From the NCBI GenBank assembly GCA_905250125.1, contig CAJNOL010000058.1:22296-86295 (forward strand): a stretch of 64,000 bases of DNA, read 5' to 3'. The position numbers and the translations under genes were made by a program. The notes under the pieces are model-generated. The model saw nothing but the letters and a program-made list of their open reading frames with translations, was not told the DNA's origin and did no database searches. The first letter of the stretch is position 1. Each line of letters starts with the position of its first letter. This document shows positions 10,118 through 23,200 of this stretch, piece after piece. Origin of the DNA: Rotaria sordida. Its lineage: Eukaryota; Rotifera; Eurotatoria; Philodinida; Philodinidae.

Positions 10118-13100
10118 TCTAAATTGTAATAATATGATTACACATGTTTTTCATTTACTACAATTTATTTTTATTGAAGAAAAAAAATACAAAACAAATG
10201 GAAAACGAGACTACCTGTGCGACAAGATATGCTGTTGTATGTCAATAAAGCATTTTAGTGATTTATTGTGTTCTTACACTACTAAGAGTGAATAATAAGA
10301 GTACATGAAGAAGAGTGTTAATAATGATATTTTTCTATTCTGCTAAATCCAATGTCAACAAAATGAAATGGTTTTATTAGTTTAGCTGTCTGATAAATAT
10401 AAGAAGTCAGATGTAGCATGACAAAAGAAAAACAAAAATGTTTAAAGTAGTTCAAAACATTATCACCTGTATGTATAGATTTTTAAAATAGTTGACAAGA
10501 GCTTCATAATCGTTATTTTTTTCTAATCCTTTTGATATTTTTCTAGTATATTTGCGTATTTGTATTGAAATAATTGTAAAGTTGCAAAGCTATTCAAAAT
10601 GACTAGATTCTCTCATACATGCAGAGGAGAGTATGGTTTTAGTATGATAATGAATGATATTGATTTTCATGTTTGAAAACAATCATTTCTAGATACTTTT
10701 GAGTTTGAGAGAGTGAATGAGATTTTTTAAACAACAGACAACTGAAATGAACTTCAAAAATGGTTAGATTTAATGAAGCTTACAAAACTTTTTGTATTTT
10801 TGTATAAGAGATTTTTGGGTAAATCTTGCACGACACGGGTAATTTAACTGATACATGGTACTAGTAAATGAGCGTTACATTTTGTTGTCTTTACTTTCTC
10901 TTCTTTATATAATATTGTGTGTGTAATGTTGGCCTAGACGATGACTGTATCTCACTCTCCCCTCTTATGTGACCGTACTCAGGGATCCATATGTATAAGA
11001 ATATATACAATTGAAATGATGAAACAATTCAACAAGTATCATTATCGAGGGTAGCGATATAACTACTCTTTCAATTTAGTACATACATCGAATTATCTAG
11101 CATTACAGATTAAAGAATTTTGACAGTGAAAATGGTGTCGAAAACTATAACTTATGGCGAACAAATCTTGATTTTTATGAAAGTAGTGAATTTATTTCAT
11201 CCGTTTTTATTACTTAAGACTCACTATATTGAATCTGAAACAATTGAAAGAAGTAATCACCGTATGTTTTGATCATAAAAGACTGATATGAAGAAGGAGT
11301 TAAAGGAAACATCATCGTATATTCAGTTTATTGCTACCTTATTAGGAAGATAAAGTAGTAGTAAAAAAAAGCATTATTACCAGAATAATACAACAAAGAA
11401 CAAACCAAAAGATAAGTTTCGATGGAGTTAGATGTTGATGAGATTTTGTATGTGCGAACACGTATGTGTAGTTTGTGCAAAATATTCTCACGAGCAATGA
11501 TAGAAATTTTATTTCTTTCATCATGATCTGCATTTCATCGTTTGAAGCGATTGTGTTTCTCATCGCCGAAAACGAGATCATCGAAACGAACATTATCGAA
11601 CAGAAAGATCATCGAATTTCTCTCGATGATCTATACCAGTGATCTTCGTTCACTTTTTTGTTATATACCATAGAGAGAGAGAGAGAGTGGCTATTCAACT
11701 ACGATGCATACATTATGACTTACGATCTGATCTTTTCTTAGCTACTAATTTAGGCACTAACTTATTTAGTTAACAGCTTAGTTGCTAACTTAACTTAATT
11801 TCTAAGTCAACTTAGGAACCTTCTTGTTAACTTAAATTAGTAATTAATTCAGCATAATACTATAATTACCAAGGACAATTAGTATCAATACATATGATAT
11901 TAGAATGTTTCTAATACTGCAAGTATAATATCAGAATATGGCTGAAAGTGATATTGCCGAAATATGGATTGCCGAATTTCGGTAATTTTCATTTCGATGA
12001 TGCGACTTTCAGCGAAATATATGCTAACTAAATTTCATCCTGTTAATTAACTTTTAAAATATCTGTTCGAATATAATAATAGATATTGAATTGAGTTCTT
12101 GGATATTATATTGACCTTTAAACGCTGTTTTTGGATTCAACCGGACTCGTATCGTTGGTTTTCTTTTCTAGACGAATCTCTTTTCTAATCGGTAGTCTTC
12201 AAAAAAATGCACGGAATCTAATTATATCAAGTTTAGTAAATAGGTCGTACAGACAGAATATTAAAGGCGGACAGGAGTTTACACTGACTGAAAAGCAATC
12301 TTGGTATTATTTACATAGTTTTCAGTCCTTTTAAAGTGGTATCCTGTCGTTCTGGAAGTTTGTTTTCCAAAAGATTCATTAACTCATTGTCGCTAACGAT
12401 AACTCATGTTTTATTTTCATTTTTTGCCTCAGTGCTACTGTCGTATATCGAACAAAAGATCTATCCTACACGTTTTTCTTCTTCTTTGGAAGTTCATTGA
12501 GTTTTAAGACTTCAAATATTGTTCTCACTTGGAAAATCGTACATTTTTCTGATTTTACAGGTAAACAGTAACTACTAAACTAAATCTGAAAACATTCAGG
12601 AGGTTTTTATTACTAATGATACTGAAGATTTTGACGACAGCGTTTTCCCAAGGACGATAAATCGAAATCTCATATTGATTATTCTGTTTTCGGAATTAAA
12701 TTCAATGGTGATCTATTGATGAATGTATTTTAAAAGCAGATGATTCATTGCATTCTGATATAGTGATGATGATATATCTGTTAATATTTTGCTTTAATCA
12801 TTACAAAAGGGTGACGTTCTGTGCTTAACAAAGAAAAACTACAAATTATGGTTGTTTCTGTGTCATCATAATGGTGAAAATAGGACTATATTCTGTAATT
12901 GCAATTCAGAAATTGATGGATGTGTCTATGTGAGGACATCAGCTATAGGTTGTACTATAGTAAAACCTACAATTTCTCTAATCATATTTCAACATCTTAC
13001 TGTTATCTTGACCCTTTTTTAGACAATATACCTTTTAACTACGAATGTTTTCATACATTAGGACTTATCGCAACATATTCGTGCCTAAAAATCATGACGA

Positions 13101-13713
13101 AAAATTCTGATTTATGCATGTCTACCAGGATTTCGTCAAAAAGTTAAGCTCTTCTTATTCATTTACATGTGTGTTCAAGTCTGAACTCACAAAAAATCCT
13201 TTATTTTATAAAATGAGAGCAGTGTTCAAGATTTAATTGAATAGTTCTATCAGCATATGCCTCTAATCTATCTTAAGTATCGCTCAGCAATCCAAAGTCT
13301 ATAAAAGCCATCTTGTGATTAGTATAGTAGATGAGCCATAATTTTAACTTCGCTACATCAAGATAGCTAACGACAATAGTTATCACAGGTTATTCGTACA
13401 CTGGTAATGGAATTTGATAGAACTTGTTCATAATAATAATCGCAAATCGAATTTTTTTATTAGATTATTGAATAATTCAAATGATATTTGAGTTTTTGTT
13501 TTCTTGTTGAACACTTTTCGAATAGAAAACTTTTGTTTTACCAGAATGATACGATTTTAATATAGTAGATGAAGGATACTGTGATAAATTTCATAGGTAA
13601 TATAAGAAAAGCACTTGATAAATAAAGAATCAATGATATTTAGATTTTATATAGATGACTAATACATATGTGTATGAGAATATATTTTAATATAATTATA
13701 TATGTATCTACAT
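10118..13713. other. Long AT-rich intergenic region
   Basis: About 3.6 kb between the SLC13 start and a hAT-like element. Only short open frames are present, none with recognisable domains. There is a GA microsatellite near 11669-11688. The first few hundred bases presumably hold the SLC13 promoter. I see no RNA gene. Confidence 0.5.
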
Positions 13714-14562
13714 TAGAGCTCCGCGTGGGATGAGATGAGATGAAAAATGGTCCTATACGATGGGATATGTTGCAATATTTTTTGTCCCACATGGGGACAG
13801 AGTAACTTTCAATAATTTTCTGTTCCTTGGGATATCATATTCGTCAAATGGTTTTCAAAAAAATGGAACTTATTAATACATTTATCTATTTGATTAATTA
13901 TACAAAATATTATACTACTGAGAATAATCAAAAAGAAGTGGCGGAGGTACTTTATTTCTGTATAAAAAGCTTGAAGAAACTTTCACTTTGCATGTAATAA
14001 TAGTAAAAACAATGCTCTATTTTTCTGTGATATATGATCATTCTTCAACTAATATCATTATAATAAAATTTCGATAAGAGTTGTTTGTTATGATCTGTGA
14101 CGATAAAATTAGATGATATTATCTTCGATGTGTATTCTCCTTTTATTCTTCTCCTTGTGAATATTAGCATTCTCTTCTCTCATACTCACACCACTCTTGA
14201 ATCAGATGGATCATGTTGACATTCAATAAACGACAACCATGAATCTTCAGAAGACATTTTATCAACTAGTACTAAAATCTGAATGAATTCACTGCTTTTA
14301 AATATTACAATAGACAAAATAGCGTCTTTTGTTTATTTATTTATTCATTTATTATTATCCATTTTACTGTACACTAATGGCTAGAATGCAAAGCTACTTA
14401 TAGAAGATAATAAAATTTTATTGGCATTAACAATACTGAAATAGACAAGAACACCGTCTATGTGAAAAAAATAATAATATATTTTCTTATAAAAAATGTT
14501 TATATTAGTAGTTGTTTGCTCCATGGGACGGATAGGAGTATGCCATTCTACGTAGAGCTCTG
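13714..14562. mobile_element. Candidate non-autonomous hAT-like element
   Basis: The left end reads TAGAGCTCCGCGTGGGATG and the right end, read inward on the opposite strand, CAGAGCTCTACGTAGAATG (about 15 of 19 bases match). The flanking octamers are ATCTACAT (13706-13713) and ATCTAGAT (14563-14570), matching at 7 of 8 bases. An 8-base target duplication and TAGAG/CAGAG ends are typical of hAT elements. The interior (849 bases in all) has no transposase frame. Confidence 0.6.
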
Positions 14563-14879
14563 ATCTAGATGTTATTTGATGTTTTTTTATAAAGTATTTT
14601 GTTATAACCTGTAGAATATATAATATTTTAACTCATCAAAACTGTCAGATTATTTTCTTTGAAAGAAATTTTTATTGATGACGTCCGATGTAACTTTGTT
14701 ATATGCTAAGCATAATCAGAGAAGTGTGTAGAATAAAAAGATTAATGATATGCTTGTTTGATATATAAAATAAAGTGCATTAATAATCATTATACTATTA
14801 AGAATACATTAAGATGATGTATGGATTTCTTCTATGTTAAATAGTCACGCAAAAAACAAAGCAAATAAACATTTTAGTC

Positions 14880-15584
14880 ATGAAAAGCCAAATATTCGGA
14901 ATAATCTTACTCACATTTTTTGTGTTGAACGATGCAAAACGGACAAATCATGACAAAGATCTTAATATGAATTCAGTTGAACGACCTTTGATTCAGCGTA
15001 GAGTTTGGAATGAAAACCTTTCATTGGAACAAAGAGAAGCTCCAATATTTACTGAAGCTCATCGAAAATTTCAAAATGAGGCGTTGGATATTCATAATGT
15101 CTTACGTGCTCGGCATTGTGTACCAACATTAGTACTTGATGAAGAAATAAATATAAGAGCTCAAAAATATGCTGACCAGCTTGCTAGTACGAACAGTAAA
15201 TTAATACATAGTACTGATCGAGGTGATCAGTTTGGAGAAAATCTTTATGTAATAACACGTAAACATCCTATTACCGATATAAGTGGTATGTATTTTGTTA
15301 TTTTTATTAAATCAACCAATATCTTTTTTTATTATTTATTTTTTTTAGCTGCTGCAGTAATACTTACATGGTATGACGAAATAAAACTTTATGATTATGA
15401 TCATCCAGGTTACAAACCAAGTGTAGGTCATTTTTCACAACTTGTTTGGAAAGATACACAAAAAATTGGTATAGCATATGCTATGGCAAAAGAAGGTCAT
15501 AAAATGTATGTTGTTGCTCAATATTCACCAGCAGGCAACTATGACTTTGAATATGAGACATGTGTTCTACAACCATTATGTTAA
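14880..15584 (+). CDS. Secreted CAP-superfamily (SCP/PR-1) protein
   Basis: CAP proteins (GLIPR2/PR-1/SCP) are small, usually secreted proteins of diverse roles, including lipid or sterol binding. The N-terminus MKSQIFGIILLTFFVLNDAK is a plausible signal peptide. The CAP domain covers roughly residues 65-213: ALDIHNVLRARHCVPTLVLD (helix 1), GENLYVI, GHFSQLVWKDTQKIGIAYA (CAP1 signature, with the His kept) and YVVAQYSPAGNYDFEYETC (CAP2 with PAGN). An intron of 63 bases (15286-15348, GTATGT...TTTTTTAG) separates exons 14880-15285 and 15349-15584. Spliced, the protein is 213 residues and joins ITDIS to AAAVILTWYDE. The intron length is a multiple of three without a stop, so the unspliced frame stays open (234 residues). 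It stands alone, with mobile elements on both sides. A specific function is not assigned. Confidence 0.88.
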   Translation: MKSQIFGIILLTFFVLNDAKRTNHDKDLNMNSVERPLIQRRVWNENLSLEQREAPIFTEAHRKFQNEALDIHNVLRARHCVPTLVLDEEINIRAQKYADQLASTNSKLIHSTDRGDQFGENLYVITRKHPITDISGMYFVIFIKSTNIFFYYLFFLAAAVILTWYDEIKLYDYDHPGYKPSVGHFSQLVWKDTQKIGIAYAMAKEGHKMYVVAQYSPAGNYDFEYETCVLQPLC

Positions 15585-16750
15585 TGATAAAAACAAAAAC
15601 TTATGTTTCCTATTTCTTTGAAACATTTTTTTGTCTTTGCCTTTTTAATTAAAACATTTTTGAAATAAACACAATACATTTAAAGACAAGAAAAGTACTC
15701 TATACATACTAAACTAAAGCACAAAACTAGAATCTATTTAATAAAAGTTTTCATCCTTTTACACTGGAACAGTAACTAAGGTCAAAGAATATTTTCAATA
15801 TTAGTTTAGGAGAAAAAATTCAAATATATCGTTTGTTAATATAATCAAATAGGAAAATAAAGTCAATTTAACCTTCTTTACTCATTCTTACTATGTAACT
15901 TTATTCTTTCAATCTGTTTTTTTTCTTGTATAAATCATAAAACTAAATACAAAAAAAAATAATTCATTTTAAGGTAAAAAGCAGACTATGACGATAATAG
16001 AGAGAGAGAGAGAAAATGAGTTTATCATGACAGGACCAACACATTTGACACAGTAATTTTCATTATGATTGAGAGTTTTGCTTTCACTACAATTAACATT
16101 ACATATGGCTATACTCTGAATGAAAAATGCAAAAATATATCAATGGAAAGTATATTTTTTATCGACCTATTTGAATGAGAATGTTTATTGACTATAATCG
16201 TACTCTTTTAAACAATTTTCTATATGACAGAATGTCAATTTTTTACTTTAAGAGATATATAGAAAACTATTGGCTTCATTATGCCTGATTGTTTAGTTAT
16301 TATGTTCAAGTTCATATGTGTGCCTTAATTAAAAATCTCTCAGAACAAAAATTGTTCTTCGTTCTGAAAATATATTTTGAATTTTCGACAACTGTCTAAG
16401 AGGTTTCAACGTAAATTCAATACACGGAAGAATTGTCCACAGGTCATTGGAGTAATAAAACAATCAATACTACAATTGAAACATTCAAATTTCGATTTTT
16501 TTTAATGCCCACGCTTCTATATAAGATGTTAAACAATAAATGTAACTGAAATCTATTCTGCGATGTTTAGAAGTTTCATAGGAAATTGTGATTATTGATT
16601 CCAAAGACCTCAATTTGTAAATGCCAATATAAAAAAAAAATTTGATACATTTACATCATGAAATTCACTAAATTCATTCTCCCTAAGAACGTTTTACTAT
16701 GAAGTTTGTATTTTCTATGATAATGATTCTCATATGATCAATCATATATA
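15585..16750. other. Intergenic, no gene recognised
   Basis: AT-rich sequence after the CAP gene, with AATAAA-type candidates just downstream (for example near 15664) and a GA microsatellite at about 16001-16014. No reading frame is worth calling. Confidence 0.5.
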
Positions 16751-17433
16751 CAGTGGGTCCCAAAATTATTCAACCAGATGTAATTTGGATTTTTTTTCGT
16801 AGTCTTAAGTGCTAGAAAGAATCCAAATGGTAATTTGAATAGAGAATATTGTTGCCAACACGAATTTGAGAAAATGATAATCGTAATGAATTTTCCTATA
16901 ATAGGATTTCTAGAAAACAAAAACCCTGGTTTTTCAACATCCAGAAGTCACAACATAAGCATTGTTTTAACAGTCTAGAATTATAGAGCAGCCAATTCTC
17001 TACAAAATGAGACATCTCCGAGCTTTCTACGACATTCCCTTCAAAAGTTCTAAGCGTCACAAAAATCGAAAAAAAGTGAAATTTATGAGAAAAGCGACCA
17101 AAAACCGCATTTTTTCGATTTTTGTGACGCTTAGAACTTTTGAAGGGAATGTCGTAGAAAGCTCGGAGACGTCTCATTTTGTAGAGAATTGGCTGCTCTA
17201 TAATTCCAGACTGTCAAAACAAGGCTTTTGTTGTGGCTTCTGAATGTTCAAAAACCATGGTTTTAGTTTTTTAGAAATCCTATTATAGGAAAATTCATTA
17301 CGATTATCATTTTCTCAAATTCTTGTTGGCAACAATATTCTCTATTCAAGTCACCATTTGGATTCTTTCTAGCGTTTAAGGCTACGAAAAAAAATCCAAA
17401 TTACACGTGGTTGAATAATTTTGAGACCCACTG
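16751..17433. mobile_element. Tc1/mariner-type foldback MITE (683 bases)
   Basis: The element is almost entirely two arms of about 330 bases. The ends are CAGTGGGTCCCAAAATTATT and its complement (ending TTTTGAGACCCACTG), each abutting a TA dinucleotide (16749-16750 and 17434-17435) inside short TATATA runs. TA target duplications and CAGT starts are typical of Tc1/mariner. The arms are highly similar, suggesting recent origin or arm homogenisation. Mirror-image open frames in both arms (with MRHLRAFYDIPFKSSKRHKN) are a by-product of the symmetry; no transposase is present. Confidence 0.85.
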
Positions 17434-18520
17434 TATATATATCTAATAATTTCTTCTGAAGTATGTAGAAAAAAAATGATTGACAATTTCTCTACAAGTA
17501 AAGGTGTATCACATTTTTTTTTATTATTACAATCGAATTTAAATTTATTTTATTTATTAATTCAAAATAGTCAAGAGATGATGACGATGATAATGACCAT
17601 ACTTTCGATTTTCTTGATTTTTCTTCAGTTTAACATTATGTTTTTTTTTTTGGTGAATAACTGTCTCTCATTGAAACGAAGAGCAACTGCAACATTCACT
17701 GGAATATAATGAAATTTTTGAAAGATGATATATTAAAGACGCATTACTATTTCATATGCTAAACATTGTATATCACAGTGAATAGTCGATAGTAAAATGA
17801 ATTTCAAGTGTAAGTTTGTGTTGAAAAATTTTCTAGTTAATACAGAACGATTCATTGATTCACAATAGTAATCTATATGATCTTTTCAAAGAAAATCCTT
17901 ATACAATAATACATATAAAATCTATTAACAATCTTGAAAATATCGATTTGTTTTCTATTTAAATGAATTATAATTGATCTATATGAATCATTAGATAATA
18001 ATGACTTTGTATCCATCACCAATGTCTTATCATCCAGTTATAAAACATCAAAATAGGACATTGACGGATTTTTTTTTCTTGTTAACCTTTTGTCGTTTCT
18101 AATGTAAAAAGAAATTTATTTTAAAACAAAATTGAAAAATTAACAAGAAGAACAATATAAAGTTAAAAAAATCATAAAAATAATAGTCATGAAATCTATT
18201 ATTGTCTTGTGTATCATTCCAACAATCAAAAGTCTAGTTATGGTTGAGATATTTACTGAATCATTGTATAATTCTCAAACATCATCTATTTTTCTTTGAG
18301 CAATATTTCTAATCTTATGACACAACAACAACATTTTATTTAAGGAATGGTATAGTTCCTATCATTAGTGGTTGAAGTACAATCACAATATTTGAAGAAG
18401 CATAAAATAATTGAATTTATTCTTTCTTGTTTGTTTGTCGAATAGTTGAATAAAAAATTGAAATAATTAATTCTTCAAATTCCATTCAAACAAAATTTAT
18501 AGATGCTATGTTTTGTGTTA
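17434..18520. other. Spacer between two foldback elements
   Basis: AT-rich DNA of about 1.1 kb without a recognisable gene, RNA or repeat structure. Confidence 0.5.
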
Positions 18521-19198
18521 GGAATACATCATTTCCTGGATCGTAGTTTCAAAGATGGCATTTTTTTTTGGTATTGAGAATTCGTTATTCTGTCAACTTT
18601 TTTATAAACAGTTCTGCTCAATTTTGATTGTTCTATCCGAAGGTATTATTGGATTTCATCGGATTTAAATAAAAGAAATTGGTTAAAGTTCATGAATTTT
18701 AAGACACAATCTGACCGATTCCAACCAATTCCATAATCTTCTTTTTATGTTCAAAGAAATTAAACAATAGAATCGGATAGATCATTCATATTTAATCATT
18801 GATGACATAAATTGCTGGCAGAAACTTGTAGTTCTCAATATTGGAAGTATGCTGTCTTTGAGTATGGATGCATCAATTCCAACAATTTCTGAAACTTCAA
18901 CTTAAAAATAATGCATTTGTAGTATTGAATATCTACAGATTCATGTCAATTGTGTATGTATCGACCGTGATCAATTTAAAATGCTCTATTTAATGGTATT
19001 GTTTGATTTCTTTGACTATTAAAGAAGATTACGAAATTGGTTGGAATCAGTCGGATTTCATCCTAAAACTCTTTTATTCAGCTTCGAACAGAACAATCAA
19101 AACTCAGCAGAACTATTTATAAAAAATTGAAAGGACAATAGATTCTCAATACTAAAACATCTATCTTTGAAATCATAGTCTTGGAATTAATGTATTTC
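18521..19198. mobile_element. TA-flanked foldback element (678 bases)
   Basis: The ends read GGAATACATCATTTCC and, from the other side, GAAATACATTAATTCC, each next to TA (18519-18520 and 19199-19200). The complementary arms extend about 270 bases: GTAGTTTCAAAGATGGC pairs with the 19165 region, and ATTCCAACCAATTCC near 18720 pairs with 19030-19050. A unique centre of about 150-200 bases separates them. There is no transposase. The size matches the 16751-17433 element but the sequence is different, so it is a second family, more diverged between arms and probably older. Confidence 0.75.
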
Positions 19199-20211
19199 TA
19201 TCTGGTGATAAACCGATCATTAGTGGATATGAATCTATACTTCTTATTTCCTCTGACTGACAGAAATATATGGCTGTTAGTTGTCTTTTTAACTTAACTA
19301 ATACAACTTTTATTATAACTGTATGGTTTTATTATAATAAAAATTTTGACAAATATGAGTATTATCAGTCAGTATGAGAATAAAACAGAGTGTGAATGTT
19401 TCAAGATAATAGAATCTCTTTTGGAGTATTTTCATATGATTGGATTACCAGTACCATACTAGATATGAATCAATAATATCATGTTGCTGCTATTTAGAAC
19501 ATATTTTTATGCCAATGAGTAATTTATCTTGATAGAATCTTGGATAATAATCAAACAAGAAATTCTTACCAAAGTATTTCAATGAACAATATAGATTGAA
19601 AAATGCTTGAGCAGTATAATCGATCAAAGTGCAGTAGTTTATCGAGTTATGAATGAAAACAAAATTTTTCAAGAAGCAATACTTATTTATTTCATGATTC
19701 AAGTAATATTGATTTAGATTCTAACCAAAACAATGGGAAAAATATTAGTGTTTTTTTTAAATTTATGATCATATTAATTAAAGTTTAAATTTAATTTTTT
19801 TCCATAATTCAAAATCATTTTCGTACGGGATCAAATCATTAATTAAACATACAAATAGTCCTCTTATTCAAATATTCAATTAATGATACAAAGTTCATAT
19901 TGAGATGTTCAAGAAATTATAGAATCAAACTTGATTAATGCCTCTATCAACTCATATTGGATTAACATATAAATATCATTTTGCTGTTGATATTAACAGT
20001 GTTGCTTATAAGATAATAAGTTCTTTTATGTATGAGGCTAGTAAGAAACCAATTATTCTAATTTTGAGATATCCTATTAATCCAATAAATTATTTGAATC
20101 AATCTATACAATGTAGTCAATCTTTTTTTTTGGAAAAAAAATGAATTTCAACCTTATTCATTTTTTTTAAGTTATTTTTATTGTTTAATTAAACAAAACA
20201 AAAACAATCTA
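19199..20211. other. Intergenic, no gene recognised
   Basis: AT-rich sequence downstream of AATF (its 3' flank lies at the right end). Short open frames only; nothing recognised. Confidence 0.5.
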
Positions 20212-23200
20212 TTAAATAATCCGAATATCATTTACTGGTGATGTTTGTTTAATATCAACTGTTGTTAATTTATTTGTACCAAACAATGATGAAAAAAGAT
20301 CAGTTCTACAATAAATAAATAAATAAATAGAAAACAAGTTGTTTTTTTTGTCTCTATTTACTTTGCTTCGTCAGTAAACGAACATCGATCAATTGGTGCC
20401 ATATAATTAATTAATTTTTTATGGACATTATAACGAATTTTTCGATCTTTACTTGCTTTTGTATCAAGATTTTTTTTTAATTTATTACGTAATTTTCTTA
20501 ATTGTGCCCAATGTCTACAAAAAAATAATGATCAATAATATGACAAAGGAAAAAAAAATATATATGTATATATAACTGACTTGCTTATTTGTTCAGGATC
20601 AGTGATTGATGATGTTTTACGTTCAATATATTCACGTAATAATTGATGATAAAAATCACCATCATCAAAAAGTTCAGAATTAAGTTTTGTTGTTAAATTA
20701 TTTGATGTTTCAGAATGATTAGGTGAAGAAGGTGGACAAATTAGATCATAATCTATTCGACTTGTTTGTGTACGTTTAATAAGTCGATCAGGTAAAGACA
20801 TAATCTAAATAAAAAAGTTTTTCATATCATAAAGAATCTCATTTTAAAAATCTAGATGAATATTATAACTAAAGAAGTAGTGTTTAGCATCACTCCAAAA
20901 TATACTATTTACTTCTTAGATGTTATTGATTCTTTTTTCTGTGAAACACGATCTAAAAGGAATGTTGAGGTTTAGAGAAAGAAATTTAGATTTCTCCTTC
21001 CACTAGTATGCATCTAGGTGAACATTTGGCTAAAAATGAAAATCGCGCTTTTTCAAGATTTAAATATAGGAAAATATACTTCGAAATATAGTCTATCTAA
21101 TGGTTTAAACAACTTTGTTACAACCGTCAAAGAAACTAAAAAATCTGTTGCCTAAAAATTAGTCTGAATATTATGAAGTCATGAAGAAAATTCATATTTG
21201 ACAAAATAAAACTATTCAACAGATAAATCAAGTACATTTTCTGAATCTCAAAGTTGAGCTCTACGTTGCAATTCTGAGAAAAAAAAGAATATTTTTTTCT
21301 AAACTGTCATCCGAAGGACTAGCCCCGTAAAATGAGCAATCCACTCGTATCCGAACTCCAAACTTTTCCAAGATTTGCCAGAATGTTCTTCTATCTACTA
21401 TCTCTAATCTCTATTAGCGCAAATATTTCTGTGTTTCACGTTGGGTTTTCAAAAATCCTAAGATTTTTCAGGCATTTCTCAGTTTCTCTAACTTTAGAAA
21501 AATATTTAATCAGCAAAAATAGTATATTCGAAATCAGCGCATTGAACTGCGTCAAATGATATATGGCGCAAAACAATCTTGAAGAAAAGAATTTCCCCAA
21601 AAAATTGAGAGCAAGGAGCTTTCCTTCTCATATATTTTTCGTCGAAAAATTTTTTTTCTTAAAAATACTTTTCTACACCATATATAATTATTTCTGAGCA
21701 AAAAATCCATTTTCGAACAAGAAAGTCACATGTCCGCCTGCCATGTGAAAAATGCACACTGTGCCTCTGCTCCTCGCCAGACGTTGTTAATATATGATCA
21801 TACACTGTATATCGATAGTGTTTCGTTATAATTTTATATTGCATTTTCTGACGATTAAGTAAAAGGATGGTGAAGAAATGTGTTCCAAAATAGATCGAAT
21901 AGAACAATCTCTTTGTACTAGATCACAAGAACTACGTCGTGTTTCACATTTTAATTCCACAGGGATTGCGTTAACAACTTTTTTCTGTTAAAATAATACC
22001 TCTTTAATTTGGACAAGTGGTGATTGTTCAACAAGATTTGTTTTATTTTGTTTAGTAAAACCACGTGTACGTTCAAACCATTTTTGTATAACAGCATCTC
22101 TAATCAATGATATGTATATATATATTTTTTTAAAATAACAATGTCTTAATGAAATTTTGTTTTCTACCTTTCTGGTATGAAACATTCATAAGTTTTATTT
22201 AGCTGTTCATCAATAGCTTGTTCATCATATTTAAGACGTTTTGAAATTTTTTTAAAAATTTCTGTTGTTTCAGTAAAATTATTTTTCTCGTTTAATTCTT
22301 CTTCGTCATTGTCATCTTCATGTACTCGTTTATTTGAACGACGATTTTCAATAGCAAGAAGTAAAGCAAGCGTTTTACGAAAAAGTTTTGCATCTTAAAC
22401 AAAACAATAAAAGTATTAAAAAAAAACGAAATAAAATAAATTGTATTTTTCCTACTTTCATCGATTACTTCACGTAATTCATTATCATCTGAGATTGTTG
22501 ATGTTGGTAAACAGTTACAAGTTATTGTAGCTCGTTGAAGTTTTATACGTAATTCAAGAAATGAATCCCATAAAGCTAAAGAAGAAAATAAATTTAGGTA
22601 TTAATGAAAGTACGATGATAACGTGTTCGATAATTCTTTTATTTTCTTCATCTTATATATAAAGACTGTTTACATCTATTTAAATCAAAATCAATCAGTC
22701 TATTCGATTTGGATCATACGAATTTTTCTTTTCATTCTTCTTATCTTATCAAAAACAACAAATACATGGGCATTCCTTAAATCAATCTTTGGTCGTTTAT
22801 TGTCCAAAGACCAATGTACAATAAAATTATATGATTCAAAAGATTTATGATTTACTGGTATTAAACTTTATATAAATTTAGAAACATTTCATCCATTACT
22901 CCGTACAATATCAAATGATCATAATGATATGGACTTTCGAGTTGGTCAAGCAATTGAATTTGAATTAATTGATCAAAATAATAAACTTTTATATAATCAA
23001 TTATGTCTTCAAAAAGATTTATTATATTTGAAAGCATTACCCGATGTCAAATGTTTCTTAGAAAAAATTTTCAAAAATTCCGATTTAAGACAAGATGCTA
23101 TTAAATCAAGTTTATTAATTAAACGACTAAAACCTGGTGAATCATTTGTTCAATTTGAAGATAAACGGAAAGATGTGCAAAATAAATGTAGTAAACTTAA

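Noticed and set aside
11342-11593. Minus-strand frame with a hydrophobic C-terminal segment (83 codons)
   Set aside because: It contains a plausible membrane helix, but there is no family resemblance, no splice partners and no neighbouring exon; AT-rich DNA readily gives such frames.
16896-17243. Two overlapping frames on opposite strands encoding nearly the same peptide
   Set aside because: They are the two arms of the foldback element; the resemblance is caused by the inverted repeat, not by coding constraint.
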